Shown here piece after piece: positions 44,150-55,300 of a DNA stretch of 64,000 nt (positions are counted from its first letter, which is position 1; each line of letters opens with the position of its first letter). The stretch lies in NCBI GenBank assembly GCA_025766275.1, contig JAFKAC010000066.1, forward strand, positions 248,001-312,000, in the 5' to 3' direction. This stretch comes from Lactarius indigo. Its lineage: Eukaryota > Basidiomycota > Agaricomycetes > Russulales > Russulaceae. The translations under genes were made by a program, and so were the position numbers. The notes under the pieces were generated by a model. It searched no databases. It was not told the origin of the DNA and saw nothing but the letters and a program-made list of their open reading frames with translations.

Positions 44150-45050
44150 TCAGTGCACGATGTAGAGGCCGAGCATCTGAAGAGCGACCTATGGTTTGAA
44201 TGCGCGGTAATTTTGTTGTGAGTTCCCGCTTTGGGACGTGAGCCCGAGTCGATTCACGACCTAATGCCTGGCAATACTATCCTCGGCGCTAACTTGAAAC
44301 TCACATCGCACTAGATAAGTGGACAACAATACGGATAGTGTGGACAAGCGTTCATGCGTTCGCGTCGTTAGTTATGCAGTCAGCCCTTCGCGAATCAAAC
44401 AATTATTTATGTGCTGACCTCCACATCCATCTCCGCGTGAAGCAAACGCAATCTGCCGAAATAGACGCTCTGTGTTTGTGTTTGGTGTACCCGTATCGGG
44501 CTGTATGACCAGGGCCAACCTCTTGGCCAACCTACTAGTCCAGCACTCCGCCTTGTAGGACCCGTAGGACCTACCCTACTGGTATGTGCTGGTCTCCCTT
44601 TTGTCACCGTGTTTCGTGCATTCAAGAGGGGCTAATACGCCCATGCAGATCTCCCCATCGTACTGAAGCACAATGAGTTCTCAAAATTCTCTCTTCAAGT
44701 TGTGAGTAAATTCCTACTACACGTGGTTAGCAGGCGTCCGGATCGGGTCCCGTTGTGACCAGCATGTTTGCGAAACGGGAAAATGCCAAGCCAATCCCGA
44801 AGATTCATGTCCGCAGACTTGGATCAGAAAACTGACCTCGAACCGTGCCCCATGCAGTCATTCACGAGGCAATCCATCCCGGCCCGCCACTGGAAAGCCG
44901 ACTCAGGCACAACCACCATCTAACCCGTCAGCGCCACAACAGAACTCGGCGGGCCAGCAGGGAGGTCAACATGGTGACCAGGCAGTGGATAATCGCAAAA
45001 GCATTGGGAAGAAGATAGGCAGCTGGGTTCGACGACTGTGAGTGAGCGAT
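44150..45050. repeat. Segmental duplication, unit 1 (carries V1)
   Basis: Aligns in direct orientation with about 45555-46410: GTAGAGGCCGAG, the ATAGACGCTCTGTGTTTGTG segment, TAGTCCAGCACTCCGCC, CAAGAGGGGCTAA, CCGGATCGGGTCCCGTT and the whole of the V gene. Identity looks roughly 75-85 percent with small gaps, so the duplication is not recent. Confidence 0.75.
44673..45041 (+). CDS. Small unknown protein V1 (70 aa, two exons)
   Basis: Exon 1 44673-44701 (MSSQNSLFK), 156-nt intron GTGAGT...CATGCAG, exon 2 44858-45041. Splicing opens one frame: HSRGNPSRPATGKPTQAQ, QQNSAGQQGGQHGDQ, then a basic end RKSIGKKIGSWVRRL. It is Gln/Pro/Gly-rich and low complexity up to residue 52 or so, then a short cationic, possibly helical tail. 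No signal peptide. The model is supported because V2, 1.36 kb away, splices at the same place into a homologous frame. Neither exon alone would be called a gene. Function not recognised. Confidence 0.5.
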
Positions 45051-45554
45051 TATTACTGGGGATGGGACTTTAGTAACCACCTGCGCAGCCTGGGAAGGTA
45101 GTGCAAACATATATATGTTCTCGCTTTGCGCGATCGTCCAATTCCGTAATCGGTATCGGTTTTAAACGGTGTGAATGTCAAGGTGAATGTGTTAAATGGT
45201 TAGCGACAATACCGTTGTAGTGCCAGGGGGCGGGACGAGCCACTCGTTCTAACTCTGCAAAAAGCTCACTTGGTCCGTGAGAGCACGCAACTCAATTTCC
45301 CAAGCCCGAGTCGCTGTGCAGGAGCAGGGATTATAGTCTGTAATTTAAGCCAGTCTATCCGCTTGCCACAGTAGGTGACTCGGACTTACGTATCAAGGAG
45401 AGACAATCTGAGGCAGTGAGGCACGAACCGTGACGGTGCGAGCAGGACAGCGCGAGGACACGAGGTCGCAACCGAGTCTCATGCTCTCGACCCCGCGGTC
45501 GGAGGCTGAGCTCGATATTGTGGTGATGCTTGAAGGGCCTATTCTGGGGCTGTG
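45051..45554. other. Between the two V units, nothing recognised
   Basis: Includes the second copy of the HNIELSLRPRG segment (minus strand, about 45470-45540), equivalent to 43680-43780. Confidence 0.35.
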
Positions 45555-46410
45555 TCCGTGCACGCCGTAGAGGCCGAGTGTCCGAAAGGAGATCCATGAT
45601 TTGAATGCGAAGTAATTGTTGTTGTGAATTCCCGCTCTCGGGACGTAAATCCTAGTCAATCCACGCATTGCTATCCTTGGCGCTAACTCGAAACCCTCAT
45701 TGTACTGGCTAAGTGCACCACAATACGTCCAAGCGTTCATATCGCCCGCTATGTAGTCAGCCATTCACGAATCGAACAATTACCGTACTTGCACGCTGAC
45801 ACAGTACCGTAAGTATTCTTCTCTGCCTGTTGCAACGCAATCTGCCGAACGAAATAGACGCTCTGTGTTCGTAACTTACCCGCATCAGGTTTTATGAGGG
45901 CCAACCTAGTCCAGCACTCCGCCACGTAGGATCCGTGGGACCCACCCTACTTGTATATACTGGTCTCCCTGTTGTCACCGCATCCAAGAGGGGCTAACGT
46001 GTCCTTGCAGACCTTCATCGTACTGAGTCATACTAATGGGTTCGCGAAGATTTCTCTTGTGAGTGATAATCCTACACGTGGTTAGCAGAGTCCGGATCGG
46101 GTCCCGTTTTGATCAGTGTGTTCGCGAAGCGGAAAAATGCCAAGCCAATTCCAAGAGAAACGCACATTCATGTTCGCAGACTCGGACCGGAAAACTGACC
46201 TCGAACCTTACCCCATGCAGTCATCCACGAGGCAGTCCATCTCAACCTACTACTGGAGCTCAGGCGCAACCGGCATCTAAACCGCCAGTTTCAGAGCGAA
46301 ACTCGGCGGGCCAGCAGGGAGATGGACAAGTTAGCCGGCCCATGGCTAATCGCAAAAATATTAGGAAGAAGATATGCCGCTGGGTTCGACGACGGTGAGT
46401 GAGCGACTAT
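45555..46410. repeat. Segmental duplication, unit 2 (carries V2)
   Basis: Direct-orientation partner of 44150-45050. The start of both units is marked by the GTAGAGGCCGAG(T/C)(A/G)TC sequence. Confidence 0.75.
46036..46398 (+). CDS. Small unknown protein V2 (66 aa, two exons)
   Basis: Exon 1 46036-46058 (MGSRRFL), 162-nt intron GTGAGT...CATGCAG, exon 2 46221-46398. Product: HPRGSPSQPTTGAQAQPASK, ERNSAGQQGDGQVSR, then RKNIRKKICRWVRRR. The cationic tail is even more basic than in V1. The split codon TT|T (Phe) at the junction is identical in both copies. An alternative unspliced frame from 46063 exists but lacks the conserved start. Function not recognised. Confidence 0.5.
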
Positions 46411-47360
46411 TAGTGAGGGCGGAATTTCACAATGACCACTTGCACAGCTTGGGACGCCCTGTAATGCAAATATAAATGTTTTTACGTAGCGGTTGTCCAC
46501 CCCAGTACCGGTATTAAAACTGTGAATGTGTTAAACAGTCAGCGACCATACCATAAGCCACCCGTACCAACGCCGCAACTGTACCAAAGATCACCTCTGG
46601 GCGGTGAGAGCGCACATCCCAAAGTCAAAGTCGGAACAGGGATTGCTGTAAGCCAATTCATCCGCTTGTTGGGTTGGTGATCTGGATCAAACGTATCAAG
46701 GGTAGCCGGTCTGAGACGGAGTTGATACACGCCGAACGGAACTCGGAGTGAGTGGGCACGTGCTCATCCTCTCTTGCCTGCTGCCACCTGTTCGTTCTGT
46801 CTGCCCGTTTTTCAAAACACCAGAACTCTTTTCATTTCACCCAGAAAAAATCGCCAAGGGATTGATTCTTGTCCGAAATCGGCTCGCTCCGGGGTCCACC
46901 CATCGTCACGGATACAAAACCGCCTCATTTTCGATCAAGAAGTACTTCGTGCTTCCGCTCACTACGTAGTATGCACATGAACTACTGCATTTCAATGACA
47001 TATTTTCCCTGTGCCTCGCACCGGGCGTCTCCCCAGAAGATAATGTAGTGATACCCAAAGACACCCTACATCGTTCTCTCGCCTCGGACTCGATGAGGTG
47101 GCATATGACCTATCCATGGAGCTGAGATATATTTGCCAAACTTCCAATGGCGTCTCGAGAAGATGAGAGACAGAAGATACCAGACAAAACAAGATAACCA
47201 GGCTGATTGGAGTCAATGCGGCGAATGCCTTGTGACGTCTCCTCCAACTCTACTGTGAGTGCTATTTATGCAGGCCAACTAAAGAATGTCGTGTTGTGCT
47301 GGTTATTGCTATGAGGTTCTCGCAGGTATGTCGACAATTTATAGCCCATTCGACCTGTAC
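46411..47360. other. Intergenic, nothing recognised
   Basis: Short frames only. No repeat partners were noticed. Confidence 0.4.
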
Positions 47361-48590
47361 TAAAGGTGTATTTTGCATGTAGTACTCTTCCGGCGCGCAC
47401 GTCAGAGGTCAGCCCTGCGTTCACGATCACGATGCGATCGTCGATGGACATCTTCGTTTGCCAGCACGACGTCAACTCGCCGCACGAGCGCTAAGAACGA
47501 CACGAGGGAGGGTAAGCGTAAGCAAGCAAGAGACGAGGACGAAAACCAGCGAAATCAATGGTAGTGACGGTGACGCGGCCTCAGTGCGAGGAGAATGGCG
47601 GCATTACCGACATACTGGGAGCTTACCGCAATGCTAGAGGACCTCTGCAAACAGCACGCTCGCGGGGGGTACCAACACACGCGCTACAAAGAAGGATATC
47701 TGGACTGTGAGGAAGATGATGGGAAGGGTCAGTTACCATCAGTATATTATGGTGATAACGTTAGGTGAGTGACGATTATAATCGACGTGAGTTCAAAGTC
47801 GGGGCAATATAATGGCTCTAGGGTGGTTATCAACTTCCGTTTGGCGCATTGGGCGGGCATTAAGATGACGAATTGCGTCGAAGTTAAAGAATCGAGAACA
47901 CACTGTCAGCGTCGCAGCCCGAGAGCAGACTTACCGAGCCCTCCTTTTTTGAATCAATTTACAGCGTATGTACGAGGTGCCCCGAACGATTATCACGAGA
48001 GTCCTAACCGATGTACAAACTAATCGGGTTTCGGACCGGATTCGACATCTGCTCTCTTCCGGTCGTGTCACCGACTCACCGCTCCTTAGGTAATTTCGAT
48101 CCTAGGTGCGCAAGCCGCGCATTACTTCGTGACACAGCCCCCTCCTGTTTCCGAGAATGGGATCGCTCCTACTCTTGACGTGTCTGCCCTGCCCCTGCTA
48201 TCCAACGGCTCTTGTATGGGGCGATCGCCGATCATGTATCGCACCCTCAGGCTCGTCTCTCCACCCAGTCGCTCGTTTCACTCTTGCTCTCACTTGACTG
48301 CTCACTGGTCAAATAACAATATCTAATGCCGGGATTTACTCGGTGGGGTTTTTTTTTTTGTTTTTTTACCCATAGTCATTCCCTCCGTCACCGTCATGTC
48401 ATCTCCCCCATCGCCGGTGCAAACTCTTGCGTACAGCCCCATTACCTCATACCCGAACAGTGGGAACACGCACTGCCACATCTTGGGGGTCCCGGGGACA
48501 CTCCTGCCAGCCCTGTGTCCCCTTTCGTTTCAAATCATCCAAACTTGGATGCGACTGCACACCGCCGTTTGAGACCTGGGCGGCTCTGAT
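47361..48590. repeat. Second segmental duplication, copy a (decayed)
   Basis: Aligns with gaps to 53600-55300: CTCGCCGCACGAGC, AAGCAAG(A/C)(G)AGA, GGATATCTGGA(C/T)TGTGA(G)GAAGA, AACACACTGT, CTATCCAACGGCT and, at the end, a block beginning ATGTCATCT...CAAACTCTTGCG. That last block (48394 on) reads LAYSPITSYPNSGNTHCHIL in one frame and PASPVSPFVSNHPNLDATAH in another, suggesting a frameshifted small gene. A T-rich run lies at 48344-48368. Confidence 0.65.
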
Positions 48591-49002
48591 CTGGAGTCTT
48601 CTGCACTTATTACTAAATGAGAAGACGGACCCCCTTGATTACATGGGTCCTCCTTGCGGCGGTGGGTGGGGTTGTGTGAGGACGTGGTTGGGACTCGGAA
48701 TAGACCTTCCAGTCGGGCTATGATGGGATTGTCACCCTGAACTTGACACACATCGAACACTTTCGTGCTATTTCCAAACTGTAAGTCACAACATTTACAA
48801 CCATGCCAACTCATGGCTACAGACAAAGAGCAGACGCGACACCAGAGGGCACTGAAGTCGGATTCGGTTCGTGAGGGATATTCAATCAAAGAAAAGCGGG
48901 GTTGGCCTTGTCCAAAGCGGTGGAGAATCCTATGGCCTGCAAAAAACCATTGCGCCTGCCCTCTGCATACGAAGTTAATAGCGATATTGACAGAATGGGG
49001 GG
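48591..49002. other. Intergenic, nothing recognised
   Basis: A 119-codon minus frame (48530-48889) spans the end of the duplicated block and shows no family resemblance. Confidence 0.35.
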
Positions 49003-49738
49003 TTATTCACCTGGCTGGAAGGTGTATGAGGAAGCTGCCGTGAGGGGCCAAGATAATTCGAATTTCGCCCTGGGGGCAGACGGAGTGAAGTTTCCTGAAA
49101 CAGCTACAACGATTTTGGTTACAAATTGGGCAGTGCATATACCCTTAAAAACTTACTATAAACTTTAACCGTTGGGGAGTTCCCGGCGGAATTCGCAACC
49201 ACGAACGACAGCTGGACGATGCTGAATGACGGAGGAAGATAACTTATATGTAATGCAAATAAATCCTGAACACATACATCCTTTCACCGTATTCACTTGC
49301 ATTCACGAGACGGGAACCATAAACGGCAAGGAGCTTTTGGTCAGCTGTAAGTAATGTAATTCATGGGGTGAACAATAATCCGGACACTGCAAAATAAAAT
49401 ATTACCGCCAACGTCGACGGTCAGAGTTGGGAGTCCACCGTTACCACCGTGTTGTACGGTAACCGGACTAACAACCCCGCAATTCTCCACGTCATAAGTG
49501 ATTCTCACGGAATCGATAACATCCCCAGAGTAAACAACGATCTTGGTGATCCTCTTGATGGCCTGGGTCTTAGGCCATTGCCCAACATTCGCTAGAATAA
49601 AGGGGTAAGTATTGTAACAGACGTACGAGGTTGACCATGATCATGTTGTTGGAACGACGTACGGTTGGTCAGGTCGTCAAGGAAATTTCCTTGGGGGGAA
49701 CCGGCGAGGCGGGTATTGGCTGCAACGCTGTAAGACAT
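49003..49738 (-). CDS. Jacalin-like lectin domain protein
   Basis: Start at ATG 49738 (MSYSVAANTRLAGSPQG). Exon 1 49738-49663 and exon 2 49591-49406 are joined by a 71-nt intron, giving GNFLDDLTNPNVGQWPK, then IKRITKIVVYSGDVIDSVRI and VTVQHGGNGG. This is the jacalin signature (GG-F-DD, I--I-V-SG-VIDSI-V-Y, HGG-GG). Exon 3 starts at 49344 (DQKLLAVYGSRL). A further exon reads IVQLSFVVANSAGNSPTVKV, and after an intron of about 50 nt the last reads VSGNFTPSAPRAKFELSWPL to TAA at 49003. The junction after exon 3 is uncertain; several donors fit. Jacalin-type domains bind carbohydrates such as mannose. No signal peptide, so probably cytosolic as many fungal lectins are. Confidence 0.7.
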
Positions 49739-52350
49739 GAGTAGAGAGCTGAGAACTGAATGGTGAGTTAATAGGTAGACGGTCGTCACATTTATATATG
49801 TTTGGACGAGACCAAAATGGTCAAAAGCTCTGCAACCGAGTTGGTATTAGTTTATCCTTTGGACCTCCATCAGTTGGACGTAAGTGGACAGGCAATTTTC
49901 TCTCACCATGCTTGTTCTACTCGCGCATGAAATTGCCTCTTCATTTTCAAGTTCGTCGTCCCCACATGCGGCGTGCTCCTTCAGGTTCTATGAACGGGCA
50001 ACCGAACCGAATACTGTCACTTTTCAGGAGCTTTTATAGAATCACTTAGTAAATTCTCCACAGTCTTCATCCATTTGAAGCAGCAAGTCTACCCCAGCTG
50101 TATCGTTAGATAAACTTGGACTGACAGTTGTCATTCGGGTAGACTGAATGGACCCGGCGAATATTATGTTTGATCCTCAGAGGAAACATGTCAACAGGTC
50201 GAGAAGTGGCCTATTCTTATTACATTCCTCAGTAATTCTTCCACAAACCAAGGAAAGAACAGAGACAAATAGGATGATCCCGAGAGAATGGTAGGCCTAA
50301 GGCCTTTAATGGTAACGTCGTTTTAGCACAGGTCCTGATAGACACGAAGGCACTGGGTCGCGTGTATAGATCGAGAGAATTCTGGGCTGACGTGGCGACG
50401 GCGGCGTAGATGGTACTACGCACTAGTTTTCGAGGCGCGTTCACTGTCGGTCACAGTTCGAATGAGACGTGAACCCGGTTGTACCGGCCCGAGCGGGGAT
50501 CTTGTGAGTGAGATCAGGTTGCCGAAATATCTTGTTTGATATCTTGTGTTCCGCGCTCAGTGCATACGGCTATCAAACTCTTCATCTACTCGTCGTTGCA
50601 AGTCGTGATTCCTGCTCTCGGCGCAACCTTCACAATATAGTAGAAAAGGGCCCAGAGCTTGACCCAGAGGTGTTCTTTTTCTTGTTCTTTTTGTGAAAAA
50701 TTGTCAATTCGGAAGAGAAACAGAACAGTGGTACACACATGGGCTGGGTGGTTCAAGAGGTACTTTTCGGCCCTCTTCTCGATCGTCATGATCATGGACT
50801 TGGATGTTCCGGCCCCTGTTGTCTAACTCGAATTTGTCTTCCTACTGGTAGTAAGAATGCAGCACTACTACTACCGCTGGTCTCTACCTCTCGACCACTG
50901 GCAAAGGATATATCATGCCGCCGCATACCAACTAAGTCTCTCAGACCCTTCCCTTTTATTAGCAGGATTTCTCCAAGAATCCAACGGTATGGCGACACAC
51001 CCATACTAGTATCTCCCCACCCGAGTTTGCCAAGGAACCTTCAAATGTAACTACGTCCTTCCCCACATAGCTTCCACTCTCTCATGGCTTAAAATGAAAT
51101 GACCCCCCCCCCCCCCCCCGTCTCTCCCCTGGCACGATTAAGCACAAGATTAAGCACGCTATGATAAATGCATGAAAGCCGTTGATATATGTGTTATGCA
51201 TAGGTCGTTCACTTTTTATCATTCGTAAAAGGAACAATACTCGCTAGAGAAGCATGTGCACGTGGCCGTGTCCACTTGGTATTGCGCCTTCCACCTGAAG
51301 ACCGATTTCGCCACAGTGATGTTCTTCTCCTGCTCCTTTAACTATGCAATCCTATGAACCAAAAGCACCCTTCATGGGTTCGACACAGCCTAATGGAGAG
51401 AAAAGAGTAGAAAAACGCAGAGACGGGCCCGGGCCGCCCGCCGTCACGCATGCGCTTCAATTTCCTGAGTGCGTTTCTGTTCGTTAGTCGTCCCAATTTT
51501 ACTCGGCACATGTACCACCTGTGGGGAGGGAGACAATGCAGTGGACGACGCGGACTTGAAGGCGGCGAGACCTTTCAGTGCAATGACGAGAACTCTTGTC
51601 ACGGGGATGGGTACGGAGTCCTCGAATACGTACTGTACGCCCCACGGATCCTCGTCGTCTGCAGTCCCTCCTCGGCCCGCGCCGACTGTATTGAGGCTAA
51701 CCGGCGCGCCTTTCGAGTGCGTTTGCGGCAATGATTGGTTAGTGAGCTATTATCGGAGTCTGGAGTAGAGAGTGGCACGTGCTCCAGTCGTCGGCGTCGG
51801 CGTCGACGTCCATCAGATCCCCAACTCAGCATACCCTTTCTATAAGGCTCCCGTGTAAAATGCCTGGTGATGCTGCCTTGTTTTAGCTGAGCTGCATTCC
51901 ATTAGGTTCACTACCGCATGGGACGGGCGGGGGCAGTGCCTGACTGCTGTATGCGGGTCTTGACTCATTTGACACGCGAGGCGGTGGTAGTCTAGCCGAC
52001 AAGGTTGCATGTCTATGGTGACACTGTGCGATGTCACAAGAAAAGGGAAGGCATCGTAAATAAGATGAGAGCTGGATTTCTTCCCGATCGAGGACATCAG
52101 TCTGCAAGCGATGCGGATTCGGTAAAACAACTCAGCGTGTTGTGAAGCCAAGGGTAGGCCGTCCATCAGTGCACCACCAATGAAGTAGTTTCGGGCTGAC
52201 TCTCCGAGTCAGCTAAGTCTTATCATGTAGATAGAATACCGGGCGATTCAAGTTTGCTGTGAGTTCTCCAGTTTCTGGACGAGTACTGCTTCGACCCTGT
52301 ACAATTGTGCGAGGCAAGCAGATCTCATAAGGTTTAGCCAGATCCCGTCT
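49739..52350. other. Long stretch without a recognised gene
   Basis: Contains a 17-C run at 51103-51119. Frames such as 51444-51731 (minus, 95 codons) and 50229-50444 (minus) cannot be tied to any family. Both strands are open over parts of 51.45-51.75 kb, a composition effect. Confidence 0.35.
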
Positions 52351-52354
52351 AACA

Positions 52355-53319
52355 TCATCTTGTCGAGTTTATTTTATCTGCAAACGGTAGCACGTCGAGC
52401 AGCGCCAAATGTGTCCCGCTGTCCGGATCGGTAAATAACTTCACTACGAATTCCAAGACGAGACATGTCTGGTGGAACATAAAGGGCGGGACCATGAGCG
52501 GAACGATAGGTGGAAGTGTTGGAGTCGCGTCCTTAAACATCGGTCCTTCCTGTTGTCTTCTATCACCTCAAGCATCTGAACAGGAGCGAACGTGGTACGC
52601 ACCGAAGCAGAGCCGCTCTTTCTCCATCCATCACCAAACCAAAGTTCCATGATTCCATGTATATCTTTAACAGTTTATTTCCACCAAAATAACCTCCGTT
52701 CGTACCAGGTCTCGCTGGCATGCCGACATCGAGCAATGCTTTTGGTGACATTCGGACTCGCCGGGTTTGGAGCACCTTCTTGGCGGCCACAATAAGGACA
52801 GTATTGCCCCTACGTAGAAGGCTTTGTACGGAGGGTTGAGCGATGATTGGTGCGAGACGGCCGGTTGAGCGGGTTGAATGTGGGCAAAATTATAGCGCGA
52901 GCATCGGCTGCTACGTTTGGCCCACTGCAGAGCATTTTCAGGCCGCGCAAAGGGGTTGTCGTTCTGTTCTGATAGTCTCCTGAACCATCCAAACCCTCCT
53001 GAATTTTACTTACTGATAGTACAAAGTTGATGCGGATGGCACTGTGAGAAGAATCGCATGAGGCGTTGAAGCTCAGAAAAAGATAAGCGGAGGGTGATTG
53101 AGGCTGGACACGCTCAACTCTGACGAACTTGAACCAGGTGTCATAATATCCGACCTGCCTGTCTTCCACGGGCGTAGCAACCTGCATAATCAACTTGCTA
53201 TACCCCTTTAACTCGTCAGTGACTTGACACACTTCGTTAGTTGAACCGAGGTCAATATGGTCAATCGCTGGCAGAGGCTCCAGAACAAAGGCTAAGGCAG
53301 GCGTACTCATTGGTGTGCG
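52355..53319 (-). CDS. Possible unknown multi-exon gene
   Basis: The best-supported part is the first exon, from ATG 53319 (MSTPALAFVLEPLPAIDHID) through LKGYSKLIMQVATPVEDRQV and DTWFKFVRVERVQPQ to a consensus donor A|GTAAGT at about 53010. It reads like a real, beta-rich domain. Downstream frames on the same strand (GMPARPGTNGGYFGG, VLEFVVKLFTDPDSGTHLAL) may be later exons, but I could not build one consistent model. No family recognised. Confidence 0.35.
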
Positions 53320-53599
53320 ACAACGCGGACCGGGGACCGAGACGAGTGAGAATAGAATACCATATATGGATACGCGCCCACCCAATACGTATTCGAGGAA
53401 AATGGTCGTACAATGCGTGTGGTACTTACTCGTAAACCCTGCAGCTACTCAGTCTGGCTGTCGAACGCCACGGTCTGTATTCTGTTGCCAATTCGTTCCA
53501 CTCCGCGGTACAACTTCACGATGGAGGCTAGCACCATAGGAGGTGATCCATATAGTTAGTTGCCAACTTGCCAACGTCACGGTGAGCATCTGACCCCGA

Positions 53600-55300
53600 G
53601 TCGACAAACTACTATTCGCGTCTGCGCTCTTCCGGTGCGCGTTGGAGATTGGCCCTGTGACCGCGACGTCTACGCGATCGTCGGTGGGGAGCTTTGTTGG
53701 CTGATACGAGGTCAGCTCGCCGCACGAGCTCTACGAATGTCATGAGAGAGGGTGAGTGTAAGCAAGCGAGAAACGGGGAAGAAAACGATGGTGGTGACGG
53801 CAACGCAACCTCAGAACGGTGTTTGTATCGGCGCGGAGGGCAACCGCCGCTGAGCCCTGCTTGACGGCCCTCGAGTTTTTTTGAAAGGTCATGAGGCTTG
53901 AAGCTTGAAGGTAAACGAGAAGGGGTCGTACGTCCGTGCCTCATAGAGGATCACTGCGACACCAGAGGGCCTCTGTAAACAGCGCGCTCGCGGGGAGCAC
54001 CAACACGTGTGCATATATGAGGCACCGCAGCTGCGTAATGCTTGTAACATGCGGGTACAGCGCCATGAGCACGAACATTACACCTGTGAGATCCGTGCCG
54101 GTGCAGCTGTGACGAGCCTACAGATTGGAGAAATGATAAGGATATCTGGATTGTGAAGAAGAAGATGAGAAGGGTCAGTTGACCAGTAATTTCGGTAAGT
54201 TTGGGACGCCAGTAGTGACGTGAGGTGATGATGATTATAATGAAAGGGAGTTCGAAATTGGGGTAATGTGACAGCGCTACACTGCATGGGCGGTTAACGT
54301 TTACTGTTCCGCATAGCTGTCTGGCCGGGTGTACAATGCCATAGGCTCATAGCCGACATTAAGGTGACGGATTGCATCAGAGAAGGTCAAAAGTGAAAGA
54401 ACTGAGAACACACTGTAACTGCCAGCGCTTCAACCCGCTGACTCTCCATTACCGAGTCTTCCTTTTTCGTTTTTGGAATTCCGGGATATAAGCCTGAGAC
54501 TAGACTGGCCGTAATGAACCACACCTTGAAAATGGCCCAAAAGGTTATCGTGAAAGTCCTAAACCGAGGTCCAACGGGGTAATAGACATAACTAACATTA
54601 ACTGGGTATTTGTTCGGTCGTCTCAAGGGTTGTCAATGTACGGGGGGCTGCACAACGGGGCCCCGCACCGCGGCTCCGAGCTCCCGCTATCGGACCGGAT
54701 TCGCGCGGCACCTGTGGGATTCTCAAGAGCCGCTCTCTTCCAGTCATGTCACCCCATTCGGGCCTTCCTGCCAGTGTGTTGTATAGGTTAATTTCGACAT
54801 CGTAATGATTAACTGGCCTCCTATTGCTGAGAATGGGGTTTCCTCTGCTTGACTCGTCCACCCCTATCCAACGGCTTCTTGTTCTTGTATGGCGATCGTG
54901 CATTGCACCCTCGTTTCTCTACAGTCACTCATTTCGCTCATTCCTTCGCTTGAATGTTCACTAGCGCTCACCCAAAACGAACGCTGAGATATACATGATA
55001 GGTTTTTTTTTTTCACAATGCTCCCTCGCGGTCGGGAATAGTGCCTCTGCCGTCATGTCGTCTCTGCAAACTCTCGCGTGCCACCCCACTACAGTATCCC
55101 ATATCCGAACAGTGAGGGCATGCAGTGCCACACCTCCGGCAAGGATATACCCGCCAGTCTTGTGCCCCCTCTCATCTCGCCACTAACCACGAACCATCAC
55201 TTGATGTTCCATCATTCCAAGCTGGACGCGACTGCGCGCCTGTGTACACTACCACCTCCATATTGCCATGGTCTGGTGCCGACGGAGATTCGACTTGGCG
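53600..55300. repeat. Second segmental duplication, copy b (decayed)
   Basis: Partner of 47361-48590. Its end block (55054 on) starts ATGTCGTCTCTGCAAACTCT and then reads PHYSIPYPNSEGMQCHTSGK, KLDATARLCTLPPP after a frame change. The copies share short-range sequence but no common open frame, so the gene once carried is broken in both or is spliced in a way I cannot see. Confidence 0.65.
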
